Source of the DNA: Planctomycetia bacterium
GTDB lineage: Bacteria; Planctomycetota; Planctomycetia; Gemmatales; Gemmataceae
Reading direction: 5' to 3'
Assembly (NCBI GenBank): GCA_025356615.1
Contig: JANXSH010001358.1
Location: 1 to 6,184, forward strand
DNA: 6,184 bases
Below are positions 1-5,945 of the stretch, piece by piece (the first letter of the stretch is position 1; every line of letters begins with the position of its first letter). The notes beneath the pieces were generated by a model, which was not told the DNA's origin, did not search any database, and worked only from the letters and a program-made list of their open reading frames with translations. The position numbers and the translations under genes were made by a program.

Positions 1-495
1 GGCGAGCTTCGCGCCGATCTCGGCGTTGTTGTTGCTGGCGATCGTGGCGACTTCGGTGATCGACTTGGCGTCGTTGGCGTCGATCTTCTCGGCGAGGCTC
101 TCGAGCTTGGCGACGACCTTATCGACGCCCTTCTGGATGCCGCGCGTCAGTGCCATCGGGTCGTGCCCGGCGGCGATCATCTTGAGACCTTCGCGGTAGA
201 TGGCCTCGGCGAGGACGGTCGCGGTGGTGGTGCCGTCGCCGGCCACGTCGCTCGTCTTACTCGCCGCTTCCTTGACCAGTTGCGCGCCCATGTTCTCGAA
301 GGGATCGGTCAGTTCGATCTCCTCCGCCACGGTCACGCCGTCCTTGGTCACGGTCGGGCTGCCCCAACCCTTGTCGATCACGGCGTTGCGCCCGCGAGGC
401 CCCAGCGTCGAACGCACGGCCTTGGCCAGCTTGTTGACGCCGGCCAGTAGCTTCTGGCGCGCCTCATCCGCGTAGACCAGCTTTTTTGCTCCCAT
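1..495 (-). CDS. groEL: Chaperonin GroEL (Hsp60), N-terminal 165 residues, cut by window edge
   Basis: Group I chaperonin subunit, which forms the cytoplasmic double-ring ATP-driven folding chamber. The frame is open from the ATG at 495 to the window edge, giving 165 residues of a protein that is normally about 540-550 residues long, so only the equatorial domain and the start of the intermediate domain are present. Seen directly: LGPRGRN (31-37), TVTKDGVTVAEEI (48-60), ENMGAQLVKEAASKTSD (67-83) and the nucleotide-binding loop GDGTTTATV (86-94), whose Asp87 matches the catalytic-site aspartate position of E. coli GroEL. The start is preceded by AGGAG. No groES lies upstream; the next gene on that side is a cytochrome 246 bp away. 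Planctomycetes often carry several groEL copies, and a solo copy like this is commonly a paralogue rather than the groES-groEL operon copy (inference). The family call is very secure. Confidence 0.97.
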   Translation of the reverse strand, partial: MGAKKLVYADEARQKLLAGVNKLAKAVRSTLGPRGRNAVIDKGWGSPTVTKDGVTVAEEIELTDPFENMGAQLVKEAASKTSDVAGDGTTTATVLAEAIYREGLKMIAAGHDPMALTRGIQKGVDKVVAKLESLAEKIDANDAKSITEVATIASNNNAEIGAKLA

Positions 496-506
496 GAGTC
501 GCTCAT
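494..506 (-). repeat. Small inverted repeat over the groEL start codon
   Basis: On the minus strand the sequence is ATGAG-CGA-CTCAT, a perfect 5-bp stem with a 3-nt loop. Its 3' arm includes the first two bases of the groEL start codon and its 5' arm starts right after the SD. In the mRNA it could form a weak hairpin between SD and start. It may be chance; no other support. Confidence 0.3.
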
Positions 507-511
507 CTCCT
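507..511 (-). promoter_or_regulatory. Shine-Dalgarno AGGAG of groEL
   Basis: AGGAG on the minus strand lies 11 nt before the ATG at 495, slightly longer than usual. A second, out-of-frame ATG (504-506) directly abuts the SD and is too close to be used. The in-frame ATG at 493-495 is the one that opens the GroEL frame. Confidence 0.65.
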
Positions 512-646
512 GGCTTTTGTACGATGGACTGCACTTGATTCGGGTAGCACACGCACAATCCATGCCGCAGAGAGGGGCGAGGAACAAGTCGAAGAGGCGC
601 ATGGACTTTGGTCATGAAAGGGGGTTCGGGAGACGAGGACGGACTC

Positions 647-690
647 TGTCAATGTGGCAGGAGGCCGGGTGGGGGATGCCACTTTTGTCA
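647..690. repeat. Imperfect inverted repeat in the groEL upstream region
   Basis: The left arm TGTCAATGTGGCA (647-659) and the reverse complement of the right arm, TGACAAAAGTGGCA (677-690), match at about 11 positions if one gap is allowed; the inner six bases GTGGCA/TGCCAC pair perfectly. The spacer is 17 nt (660-676). It sits about 150-195 bp before the groEL start and 52 bp or more beyond the cytochrome stop. It could be an operator or a terminator-like stem for the cytochrome transcript, but there is no T-tract that would make it a standard intrinsic terminator. The rest of the 496-741 gap shows no other gene and no CIRCE-type (TTAGCACTC-N9-GAGTGCTAA) element. Confidence 0.35.
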
Positions 691-741
691 GGGAGACGAA
701 AGAGCCGATGGCCCGTCTAACGGACGTTCGCCCGAAGCCCA

Positions 742-1266
742 CTACTTCCGACTGGCGAGGTAATCCGCCAGGGCGCTCAGGTCGCTGTCGCTGATCTTGT
801 CCGCGCCGCTGGCCGGCATTCGGGACTGCGGCTTGTGCGCTTTGGGATTGCGGACATGGTCGGTGAGCCACTGTTTCGTGTGTTCAGGCTCGGCTCCCAC
901 CTTCGTGAGATCCGGCCCACCCATGCCGCCACGCCCAGGCCCGCCGGGAGGGCCGCCCTTCGTGCCGTCCGGCGCGCCGGGCGGTCCGCCCATCATGCCC
1001 CCCGGCCCGCCGCCGGTCTCTCCCAACTTGTGACATTGCGCGCACTTGTTGTCCGCGTACACCTTCTTGCCGACGGCGAATTCCGCGCCGCCGGGCAACT
1101 TGGCCAGCACCGTGGCGCTGTCCGGGCCACCGCCGCCCATCGGTCCGGGGGCAGGGGTGCCCCCGCCCGTGTCGGCAGGCTTTTTGTTGCAGCCCGCCAC
1201 ACCCAGGCAGACCCCTCCGACGAATAGGAGGATCAGCAACGCAGAACGTACTCCACCGAAAGTCAT
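742..1266 (-). CDS. Monohaem c-type cytochrome lipoprotein with Gly/Pro-rich insert
   Basis: Predicted 174-residue exported electron-carrier protein of the class I cytochrome c type. Residues 1-25 form a lipoprotein signal peptide (Arg7, a hydrophobic stretch, then VAG) ending at the lipobox cysteine Cys26, so it should be lipid-anchored. A Gly/Pro-rich linker follows. The haem site is CAQCH (75-79). A low-complexity Gly/Pro segment with a few Met residues runs from about 82 to 117, then the family motif GPDLTKVG (117-124) and the Trp-containing helix HTKQWLTDHVRNP (129-141). SRMP (148-151) supplies Met150, the likely sixth haem ligand, and the C-terminal helix ends ADYLASRK. The start at 1266 was chosen over an ATG at 1326 because it has an SD at good distance and places the signal peptide at the N-terminus. 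Redox partner unknown; no oxidase or dehydrogenase gene is in view. It is divergent from the sigma-factor gene. Confidence 0.9.
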   Translation of the reverse strand: MTFGGVRSALLILLFVGGVCLGVAGCNKKPADTGGGTPAPGPMGGGGPDSATVLAKLPGGAEFAVGKKVYADNKCAQCHKLGETGGGPGGMMGGPPGAPDGTKGGPPGGPGRGGMGGPDLTKVGAEPEHTKQWLTDHVRNPKAHKPQSRMPASGADKISDSDLSALADYLASRK

Positions 1267-1272
1267 CGCGAT

Positions 1273-1279
1273 TCCCTTT
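1273..1279 (-). promoter_or_regulatory. Shine-Dalgarno that fixes the cytochrome start
   Basis: AAAGGGA on the minus strand lies 6 nt before the ATG at 1266. It supports this start over the upstream in-frame ATG at 1326, which would put 20 non-signal-like residues (including two Cys) before the signal peptide. Confidence 0.55.
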
Positions 1280-1475
1280 CGATTACTGTATGAGTTCGGA
1301 CATGCCAGCAATTCAGGGGTACACATCGAAACCGGAGAAATGTGGCACTAAATGAGGAGTCTAGAAACCAGAGGTGCCCTCGACAAGGTTTCCGGCTTCC
1401 CCACGATCATCAGGCTTCCAGTGGGCGCATATTCGACACAATGGACGATGATAGGGGTTACGCGGATGGCGAGCG

Positions 1476-1491
1476 GCCCCTGTCAAGGGGC
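1476..1491. repeat. Short hairpin GCCCCT-GTCA-AGGGGC
   Basis: Perfect 6-bp stem with a 4-nt loop in the divergent intergenic region. Read on the plus strand it is followed by TGTTTCC, a very weak T-rich tail. On the minus strand its centre reads TTGACA (1481-1486), but I found no convincing -10 box at 16-18 nt. Role unknown. Confidence 0.3.
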
Positions 1492-1559
1492 TGTTTCCGA
1501 ACACAACCGCAAGAACCAGCTTCCCAAATTCGCGTATCAATTCGCCCCGCCGGTCGGAG

Positions 1560-1565
1560 TATAGT
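1560..1565 (+). promoter_or_regulatory. Possible -10 box of the ECF sigma gene
   Basis: TATAGT lies 31 nt before the sigma-factor ATG in a locally AT-richer spot and resembles a sigma70-type -10 hexamer. The sequence 17 nt upstream (TCAATT, 1537-1542) is a poor -35 match, so this could equally be part of an ECF-type promoter or chance. Confidence 0.35.
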
Positions 1566-1583
1566 AAGAGGGCCGACGCCTGC

Positions 1584-1590
1584 GGGAGAG
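1584..1590 (+). promoter_or_regulatory. Shine-Dalgarno of the ECF sigma gene
   Basis: GGGAGAG lies 6 nt before the ATG at 1597 and is the main reason to choose that start instead of the longer open frame that begins at 1342. Confidence 0.6.
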
Positions 1591-1596
1591 AAGTCG

Positions 1597-3444
1597 ATGG
1601 CGACCAAGATGGGCGGAGTCATCCAACACCTCTGTAGACTCGCCCTCCGGGACGGGGACGGGACGACCGACGGCCAGCTGTTGACCGCCTTCGTCCGCCA
1701 GAGGGACGAGACGGCCCTTGCTACGCTGGTCGATCGGCACGGCCCGATGGTGTGGGGCGTCTGCCGTCGCTTGCTCCGCAATCACCACGACGCGGAGGAC
1801 GCCTTCCAGGCCACCTTCCTCGTCCTCGTCCACAAGGCGGCGGCGGTTCGGGAGAAGGAGGCGGTCGCCAACTGGCTCTACGGAGTGGCCCACCAGACGG
1901 CGGTACGGGTGCGGGCGACGGTGGCGAAGCGTCAGGGGCGAGAGCAGCCGGTGAAAGACATGGCCGAGCCAGCGGCGAAGGAAACGGACCTCGGCCATGA
2001 CCTCTTGCCGCTGCTGGATCAGGAGTTGACGCTCCTGCCCGACAAGTACCGCGTCCTGATCGTCCTGTGCGACCTGGAGGGCAAGACTCGGAAAGAAGTG
2101 GCCCGCCGACTCGGCTGCCCGGAGGGCACGGTGGCCGGGCGACTGGCGCGGGCGAGGACGATGCTTGCGAATCGACTGAGGAAGCACGGTCTGACGATGA
2201 CGGGCGCGGCTCTGGCGGTGACCCTCTCGCAAAAGATGGCGTCGGCCTGCGTGCCGGCCTCGCTGGTAACTTCGACGACCAAAGCGGTGACACTGACGGC
2301 GGCGGGCCAAGCGATGGCCGGGGTGATCTCGGCCAAGGTGGCCGCCCTCACACAAGGGGTACTGAAGACCATGTTGCTGACGAAACTCAAGGCCGCCACG
2401 ACGGCGGTGTTCCTGATGCTGGGGATGGCCGGGCTGGGCGCGGGTCTGCTGACCCACGGCATGGCCTCGGCACGACAAGGGGGTGACGGCGTGAAGAAGG
2501 CACCCGATGGGGCGAAGGTGCCCGCCGAAGGCAAGGGGACCAAGGGCGGAAAGGCGGCCGGCCCGCCGAAGAGTGACTCAGTTAAAGTCGAGGTCGAAGG
2601 GTCGCTCGGGGTGATCGTGCGTCAAGCGAACACCGACTTCGTGACCGCCACCGTCGTCGCCGGGGGAGGGGAGTTCGTCATCGACGCGAGCGGCAGCAAG
2701 CCCGCCCAAAAGGACTTGGTCCGCCTGGCGGACAAGTACATCAAGATGGGATCGACCGTCATCATTTCACCCCGGTTGAAGGTGACTGGGCGGCTGGAGT
2801 TCCGTGCGACCAAGGTCGTTGGCGAGAAGGGTGAGATGTCCGACGGACCCAAGGCGTGGGTTCTCGTTGCGGACTCGGTCGCGCTGCTGATTGCCGCGCC
2901 CGCCATCGATCCCAAGACTGACCGTAAATCAATACCCGCAGGACGACCGGATGACGCCGCCTCCTGGTCCAAACCGACGCGCGGCCTTCACGCCCGGATC
3001 GCGTTGGCCGAGCAACCTAAGATCAACGGCACCCGCTCGATCGTCCCGTACCTGGAACTGCAAAACGTGAGCGGTAACGCCGATCGGCTGAAAGTGCGCT
3101 GCGACACCGGTCACGTCAAGTTCGAGTTGGTCGATGCGGACGGGAAGGCCGTCCGTGACGGCCATACCCTCCCTCGCAGTGGCCCGCACCCCGACCCAGG
3201 CACCATCGTCTTGCCGCTCGATAGCGAAATGCGGATCGGCATGTACTGTAGCAACTGGGGCGCGCCCGAAGACGCGGCGGCGATGATCTCGACCGACAGC
3301 GGCGCGTGGGTACTCCGGGCGAAGGAGAAGGGTAAGGTGTTTCTCCGGGCGACGGTCAAGGGCGCGAAGGTGGAATCCGATCCCGATCGGATGTGGTACG
3401 GGACGATCGTCACTCCCCCGGTCAAAGTCGATTGGAAGGAGTGA
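1597..3444 (+). CDS. ECF-type RNA polymerase sigma factor with membrane span and large C-terminal extension
   Basis: 615-residue protein. Residues 1-195 are a complete ECF sigma factor directing RNA polymerase to specific promoters. Sigma region 2 spans about 36-105, with DAEDAFQATFLVLVHKA (65-81) and NWLYGVAHQTA (92-102). Region 4 spans about 137-195, with LPDKYRVLIVL (147-157) and the helix-turn-helix RKEVARRLGCPEGTVAGRL (165-183). Typical ECF factors stop near here. This one continues with an Ala-rich stretch (199-258), one hydrophobic segment (about 266-285) preceded by TKLK, a Lys/Gly/Pro-rich linker (about 295-325), a beta-rich domain (about 328-435) and a second beta-rich domain (about 463-613). 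Positive residues before the span suggest the sigma part is cytoplasmic and the C-terminus outside. No separate anti-sigma gene is in view, so the extension may itself regulate activity (inference). Such extended ECF proteins are known from Gemmata-type planctomycetes. Target promoters unknown. The downstream propeller gene is co-oriented, 110 bp away. Confidence 0.93.
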   Translation: MATKMGGVIQHLCRLALRDGDGTTDGQLLTAFVRQRDETALATLVDRHGPMVWGVCRRLLRNHHDAEDAFQATFLVLVHKAAAVREKEAVANWLYGVAHQTAVRVRATVAKRQGREQPVKDMAEPAAKETDLGHDLLPLLDQELTLLPDKYRVLIVLCDLEGKTRKEVARRLGCPEGTVAGRLARARTMLANRLRKHGLTMTGAALAVTLSQKMASACVPASLVTSTTKAVTLTAAGQAMAGVISAKVAALTQGVLKTMLLTKLKAATTAVFLMLGMAGLGAGLLTHGMASARQGGDGVKKAPDGAKVPAEGKGTKGGKAAGPPKSDSVKVEVEGSLGVIVRQANTDFVTATVVAGGGEFVIDASGSKPAQKDLVRLADKYIKMGSTVIISPRLKVTGRLEFRATKVVGEKGEMSDGPKAWVLVADSVALLIAAPAIDPKTDRKSIPAGRPDDAASWSKPTRGLHARIALAEQPKINGTRSIVPYLELQNVSGNADRLKVRCDTGHVKFELVDADGKAVRDGHTLPRSGPHPDPGTIVLPLDSEMRIGMYCSNWGAPEDAAAMISTDSGAWVLRAKEKGKVFLRATVKGAKVESDPDRMWYGTIVTPPVKVDWKE

Positions 3445-3510
3445 GCCGCCTCTTCATCCGCTCGAGTGGTCCTGCCTCGACGGCTCCGCTGTCCGCGCCG
3501 CCGTACATGG

Positions 3511-3526
3511 CTATCATGATCGATAG
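3511..3526. repeat. AT-rich inverted repeat upstream of the propeller gene
   Basis: CTATC-ATGATC-GATAG: 5-bp arms around a 6-nt centre, with nested palindromes ATCATGAT (3513-3520) and ATCGAT (3519-3524). It stands out as an AT-rich patch in GC-rich DNA, 28 nt before the ATG at 3555, where a promoter or operator would be expected. No clear -35/-10 pair was found. Confidence 0.35.
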
Positions 3527-3543
3527 TTCCCATGACGTGCTGC

Positions 3544-3547
3544 GGAG
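3544..3547 (+). promoter_or_regulatory. Shine-Dalgarno of the propeller gene
   Basis: GGAG lies 7 nt before the ATG at 3555. This start puts a clean signal peptide at the N-terminus, whereas the longer open frame from 3393 would overlap the sigma gene and bury the signal peptide. Confidence 0.6.
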
Positions 3548-3554
3548 ATCACCG

Positions 3555-5945
3555 ATGCGACCGAACCCCCTGCGCCTCGCCTGTCTCCTCGCCCTGGTCG
3601 GCCTCTTGCTCGCGGCGGTGCCCGCTTCGGCGCTGATCGTTCGGCTCACTTCGCTCCAGGATCTGCTCACCGAGGCGACCTTCATCGTCACCGCGAAGGT
3701 CGATTCGCTCGACCCGAAGCGGCCGGCCATGATGCTCGTCGTCGATGAGCAGCTCAAGGGCAAGCCGGGCTTCACGAAGATGCCCGTCTTGCTCGCGGGC
3801 GACAAGGACGCCAAGAAGAAGAAGGAGCAGCCCGACCTCCTCGACCGGCTCGAGGAGAAGATGACCGTCGTCGTCTTCGTCAGCAAGGTCGATGCGGATT
3901 ACGCGGGGTTCGTCTTCACGAACGGGACGTGGTTCTCGATCAGCGGGACCGTCGTCGATAAGGAGATCCGCTGGTCGTGGACGCACCTCGAGCCGTACCT
4001 ACGGCGGACCTTCGAGGGCACGACAGCGGAGATGACCAAGACCGTCCGCGACGGCCTCGGCGGCAAGAGCAAGCCGCCCGCCGCGAACGCGAAGGCGAAA
4101 CCCGGCCTGGGGCCGAAGGTCAAGAAGAAGTCCGCCCGGCTCCGCGACGTGTCGGAGGAGACGGCCCCCGAGGTCGGCGTCGTCATCGCGCCGTTCATCG
4201 GCGGGCCGCTGGCCCTCCTCGCGCTGATGTTCCCCACGGTCTTCGGCGGCTGGCAACGCTGGCTCGTGTTGCTCTCCACGGTGTGTACGACGAGTACGCT
4301 CTACTCGCTCCAATGGTTGTTCGCCGAGGAACTGATCGGCTCCTGGTGGGGCACGCCGATCGCCCTTTGGATCGGCATGACGCTCGTCAACGTCGTCGGA
4401 CTGGCCTGGTCCTGGGGACGACACGTCTGCCGGGTGCAGGTCGGCGATGCGCCCCTGATCGCAGGCTGGGTCGAGCGCCTCACCCTCGCGTCGCTCAGCC
4501 TGGTCGGCATTGCGGGCGTCTTCTTGCTGCGCCATTTCGAGCAGCCGATCCAGTCCCAGTTCTGGCTCCCCGTCCTGGCGAGCATCCTCGCGTTCTGGAT
4601 CGGCACCGCCTACGTTGCCTGGACCTGGATCCGAGGCCCGCGTCTGGTCCCCGCCCTGGCGTCGGAGGCGGCGGTGTTGCTCGGGATGGTCCTCGCCAGC
4701 GTCGCCCTGACGCCCGTCCTCTCGGCCCAGGACGTTCGACGCCCGACCCTCGAGAGCGCCGGGTCGGGAGAGGTCATCACCCCCGAACTCGCGTGGAGCT
4801 TTCGGGTGCCCGAGCGCGGGGCCATCTCCTCGACCCCGGTAGTCGTCGGGGAGCGCGTCTATATCGCCACCGCGATCGACAGCGCTTTTCGCCCCTACGG
4901 GATCCTCTATTGCATCGATCGCGCCACGGGCGAGATCGTGTGGTCATTCAGCGACGGCAAGAAGATGAAGCAAGTCCACTCGACCCCGGCCGTCGTCGAT
5001 GGGCGGATCTATATCGGCGAGGGCTACCACCAGGACGCCGAGTGCAAGGTGTACTGCATCGACGCCAACGACGGGAAGAAGGTGTGGGAACACCCGTGCC
5101 TCAGCCACACCGAATCGACGCCGTTCGTCGCCGGGGGGCGGGTCTATGTCGGGGCCGGCGACGACGGGATGTATTGTCTCGACGCCAAGACCGGGACGAA
5201 GGTATGGAACTTCCCCGGCTTCCACATCGACGCCGGGCCGATCGTCGTCGGCGATCGGGTCTACGTCGGCTGCGGCGTCGGCGACGTGTACAAGGAAACC
5301 ATGATGTTCTGCCTCGACGCCGTGAAGGGCGGCGTGATCTGGCGGATGCCGGTCGATCAGCCCGTGTGGAGTCGGCCCGTCGTCGCCGACGGGCATGTCT
5401 ATGTGGCGACCGGCAACGGCCGACTCAACGAGAGCGCCGACAGGCCCGCCGGCGCGGTCCTGTGCCTCCGCGCGACCGACGGCAACCCCGTCTGGAAGGC
5501 CAAGCTCCCCGATGGCGTGTTGGGCCGACTCGTCCTCGACGGCAAGCTCGTCTACGCGGGGTGTTCGGACGGCCACGCCTACGCCCTGTGGCGGACCGAC
5601 GGCAAGGTCGCCTGGAAACGCAACCTCGGGACGCCGATCGTGACAAGTCCCGGCGTCGAACGCCTCCCCAACGGTCAAACGACCGGGCCGCTGTACGTCG
5701 CGGGCTACACCGGCCTCGTCGCCTGCCTCGAACCGCGTTCGGGCAAGGCGATCTGGACGCTCGACCTGGTCGCGAAAACCAAGGTGCCGGTGGAACTGAT
5801 GTCGAACCCGGTAGTGGACGTGCGGCGCGACGGCGAGGGGGAGGAGCGGCGGCTGTACCTGGGCATTACGACCCAAGGGAGCGCGCGGGTGGGGGAGTTG
5901 CATTGCTACGTCGAGAAGGTGGTATCTCGAGCGGACCAGCGTTAG
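3555..5945 (+). CDS. Six-helix membrane protein with C-terminal PQQ-like beta-propeller
   Basis: 796-residue protein of unknown precise function. Residues 1-26 are a Sec signal peptide with an ASA cleavage site. Residues 27-165 form an unrecognised exported domain (strand-rich, e.g. EATFIVTAKVD 40-50, MTVVVFVSKV 103-112, FVFTNGTWFSISG 119-131), followed by a Lys/Pro-rich linker (about 170-195). Six hydrophobic segments lie near 207-228, 235-255, 264-285, 308-326, 337-358 and 369-390. Residues 410-787 are PQQ-like propeller repeats, each with a 'STPVVVGERVYIA'-like strand pair and a 'YCIDATGEIVW'-like end; tryptophans at 463, 511, 551, 596, 647, 687 and 734 mark blade ends, and Trp413 probably closes the eighth blade. 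With a cleaved signal and six spans, both soluble parts should lie on the outer face. No CXXCH haem motif is present and PQQ-dehydrogenase catalytic residues were not identified, so binding or scaffolding is likelier than PQQ catalysis. Possibly linked functionally to the upstream sigma factor (inference). Confidence 0.88.
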   Translation: MRPNPLRLACLLALVGLLLAAVPASALIVRLTSLQDLLTEATFIVTAKVDSLDPKRPAMMLVVDEQLKGKPGFTKMPVLLAGDKDAKKKKEQPDLLDRLEEKMTVVVFVSKVDADYAGFVFTNGTWFSISGTVVDKEIRWSWTHLEPYLRRTFEGTTAEMTKTVRDGLGGKSKPPAANAKAKPGLGPKVKKKSARLRDVSEETAPEVGVVIAPFIGGPLALLALMFPTVFGGWQRWLVLLSTVCTTSTLYSLQWLFAEELIGSWWGTPIALWIGMTLVNVVGLAWSWGRHVCRVQVGDAPLIAGWVERLTLASLSLVGIAGVFLLRHFEQPIQSQFWLPVLASILAFWIGTAYVAWTWIRGPRLVPALASEAAVLLGMVLASVALTPVLSAQDVRRPTLESAGSGEVITPELAWSFRVPERGAISSTPVVVGERVYIATAIDSAFRPYGILYCIDRATGEIVWSFSDGKKMKQVHSTPAVVDGRIYIGEGYHQDAECKVYCIDANDGKKVWEHPCLSHTESTPFVAGGRVYVGAGDDGMYCLDAKTGTKVWNFPGFHIDAGPIVVGDRVYVGCGVGDVYKETMMFCLDAVKGGVIWRMPVDQPVWSRPVVADGHVYVATGNGRLNESADRPAGAVLCLRATDGNPVWKAKLPDGVLGRLVLDGKLVYAGCSDGHAYALWRTDGKVAWKRNLGTPIVTSPGVERLPNGQTTGPLYVAGYTGLVACLEPRSGKAIWTLDLVAKTKVPVELMSNPVVDVRRDGEGEERRLYLGITTQGSARVGELHCYVEKVVSRADQR

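Larger units (their letters stand above)
1267..1596. other. Divergent intergenic region, 330 bp, no gene seen
   Basis: The region separates the minus-strand cytochrome from the plus-strand sigma factor and should hold both promoters. The plus frame of the sigma gene remains open back to 1342, but those 85 codons look like read-through of non-coding DNA: they show no sigma-factor similarity and the internal ATG at 1597 has a proper SD. Base composition is visibly lower in GC than in the flanking genes. It contains a short hairpin (1476-1491) and a TATAGT box (1560-1565). Confidence 0.6.

Noticed and set aside
654..669. Sigma54-like TGGCA in the groEL upstream region
   Set aside because: No TGC-type -12 element at the required distance on either strand.
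835..1227. Plus-strand open frames opposite the cytochrome, one Pro-rich
   Set aside because: The proline runs are the antisense of the Gly/Pro-rich insert; no motif or SD.
1458..1486. TTGACA on the minus strand as a cytochrome -35 box
   Set aside because: The hexamer 17 nt downstream reads GCGTAA, a poor -10, and the TTGACA is part of a hairpin.
1342..1596. 85-residue N-terminal extension of the sigma factor
   Set aside because: No SD or family similarity, lower-GC intergenic composition; the ATG at 1597 has a good SD and begins the sigma-like sequence.
1537..2478. 313-codon minus-strand open frame opposite the sigma factor
   Set aside because: Antisense shadow of a well-recognised ECF sigma region; Arg/His/Gln-rich composition.
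3393..3554. 54-residue N-terminal extension of the propeller protein overlapping the sigma gene
   Set aside because: It would precede and disable the signal peptide; the ATG at 3555 has a GGAG at 7 nt.
3555..5945. Propeller protein as a true PQQ-dependent alcohol or glucose dehydrogenase
   Set aside because: No haem motif, no disulfide-ring or catalytic Asp/Glu context that I could identify; only the repeat fold is supported.
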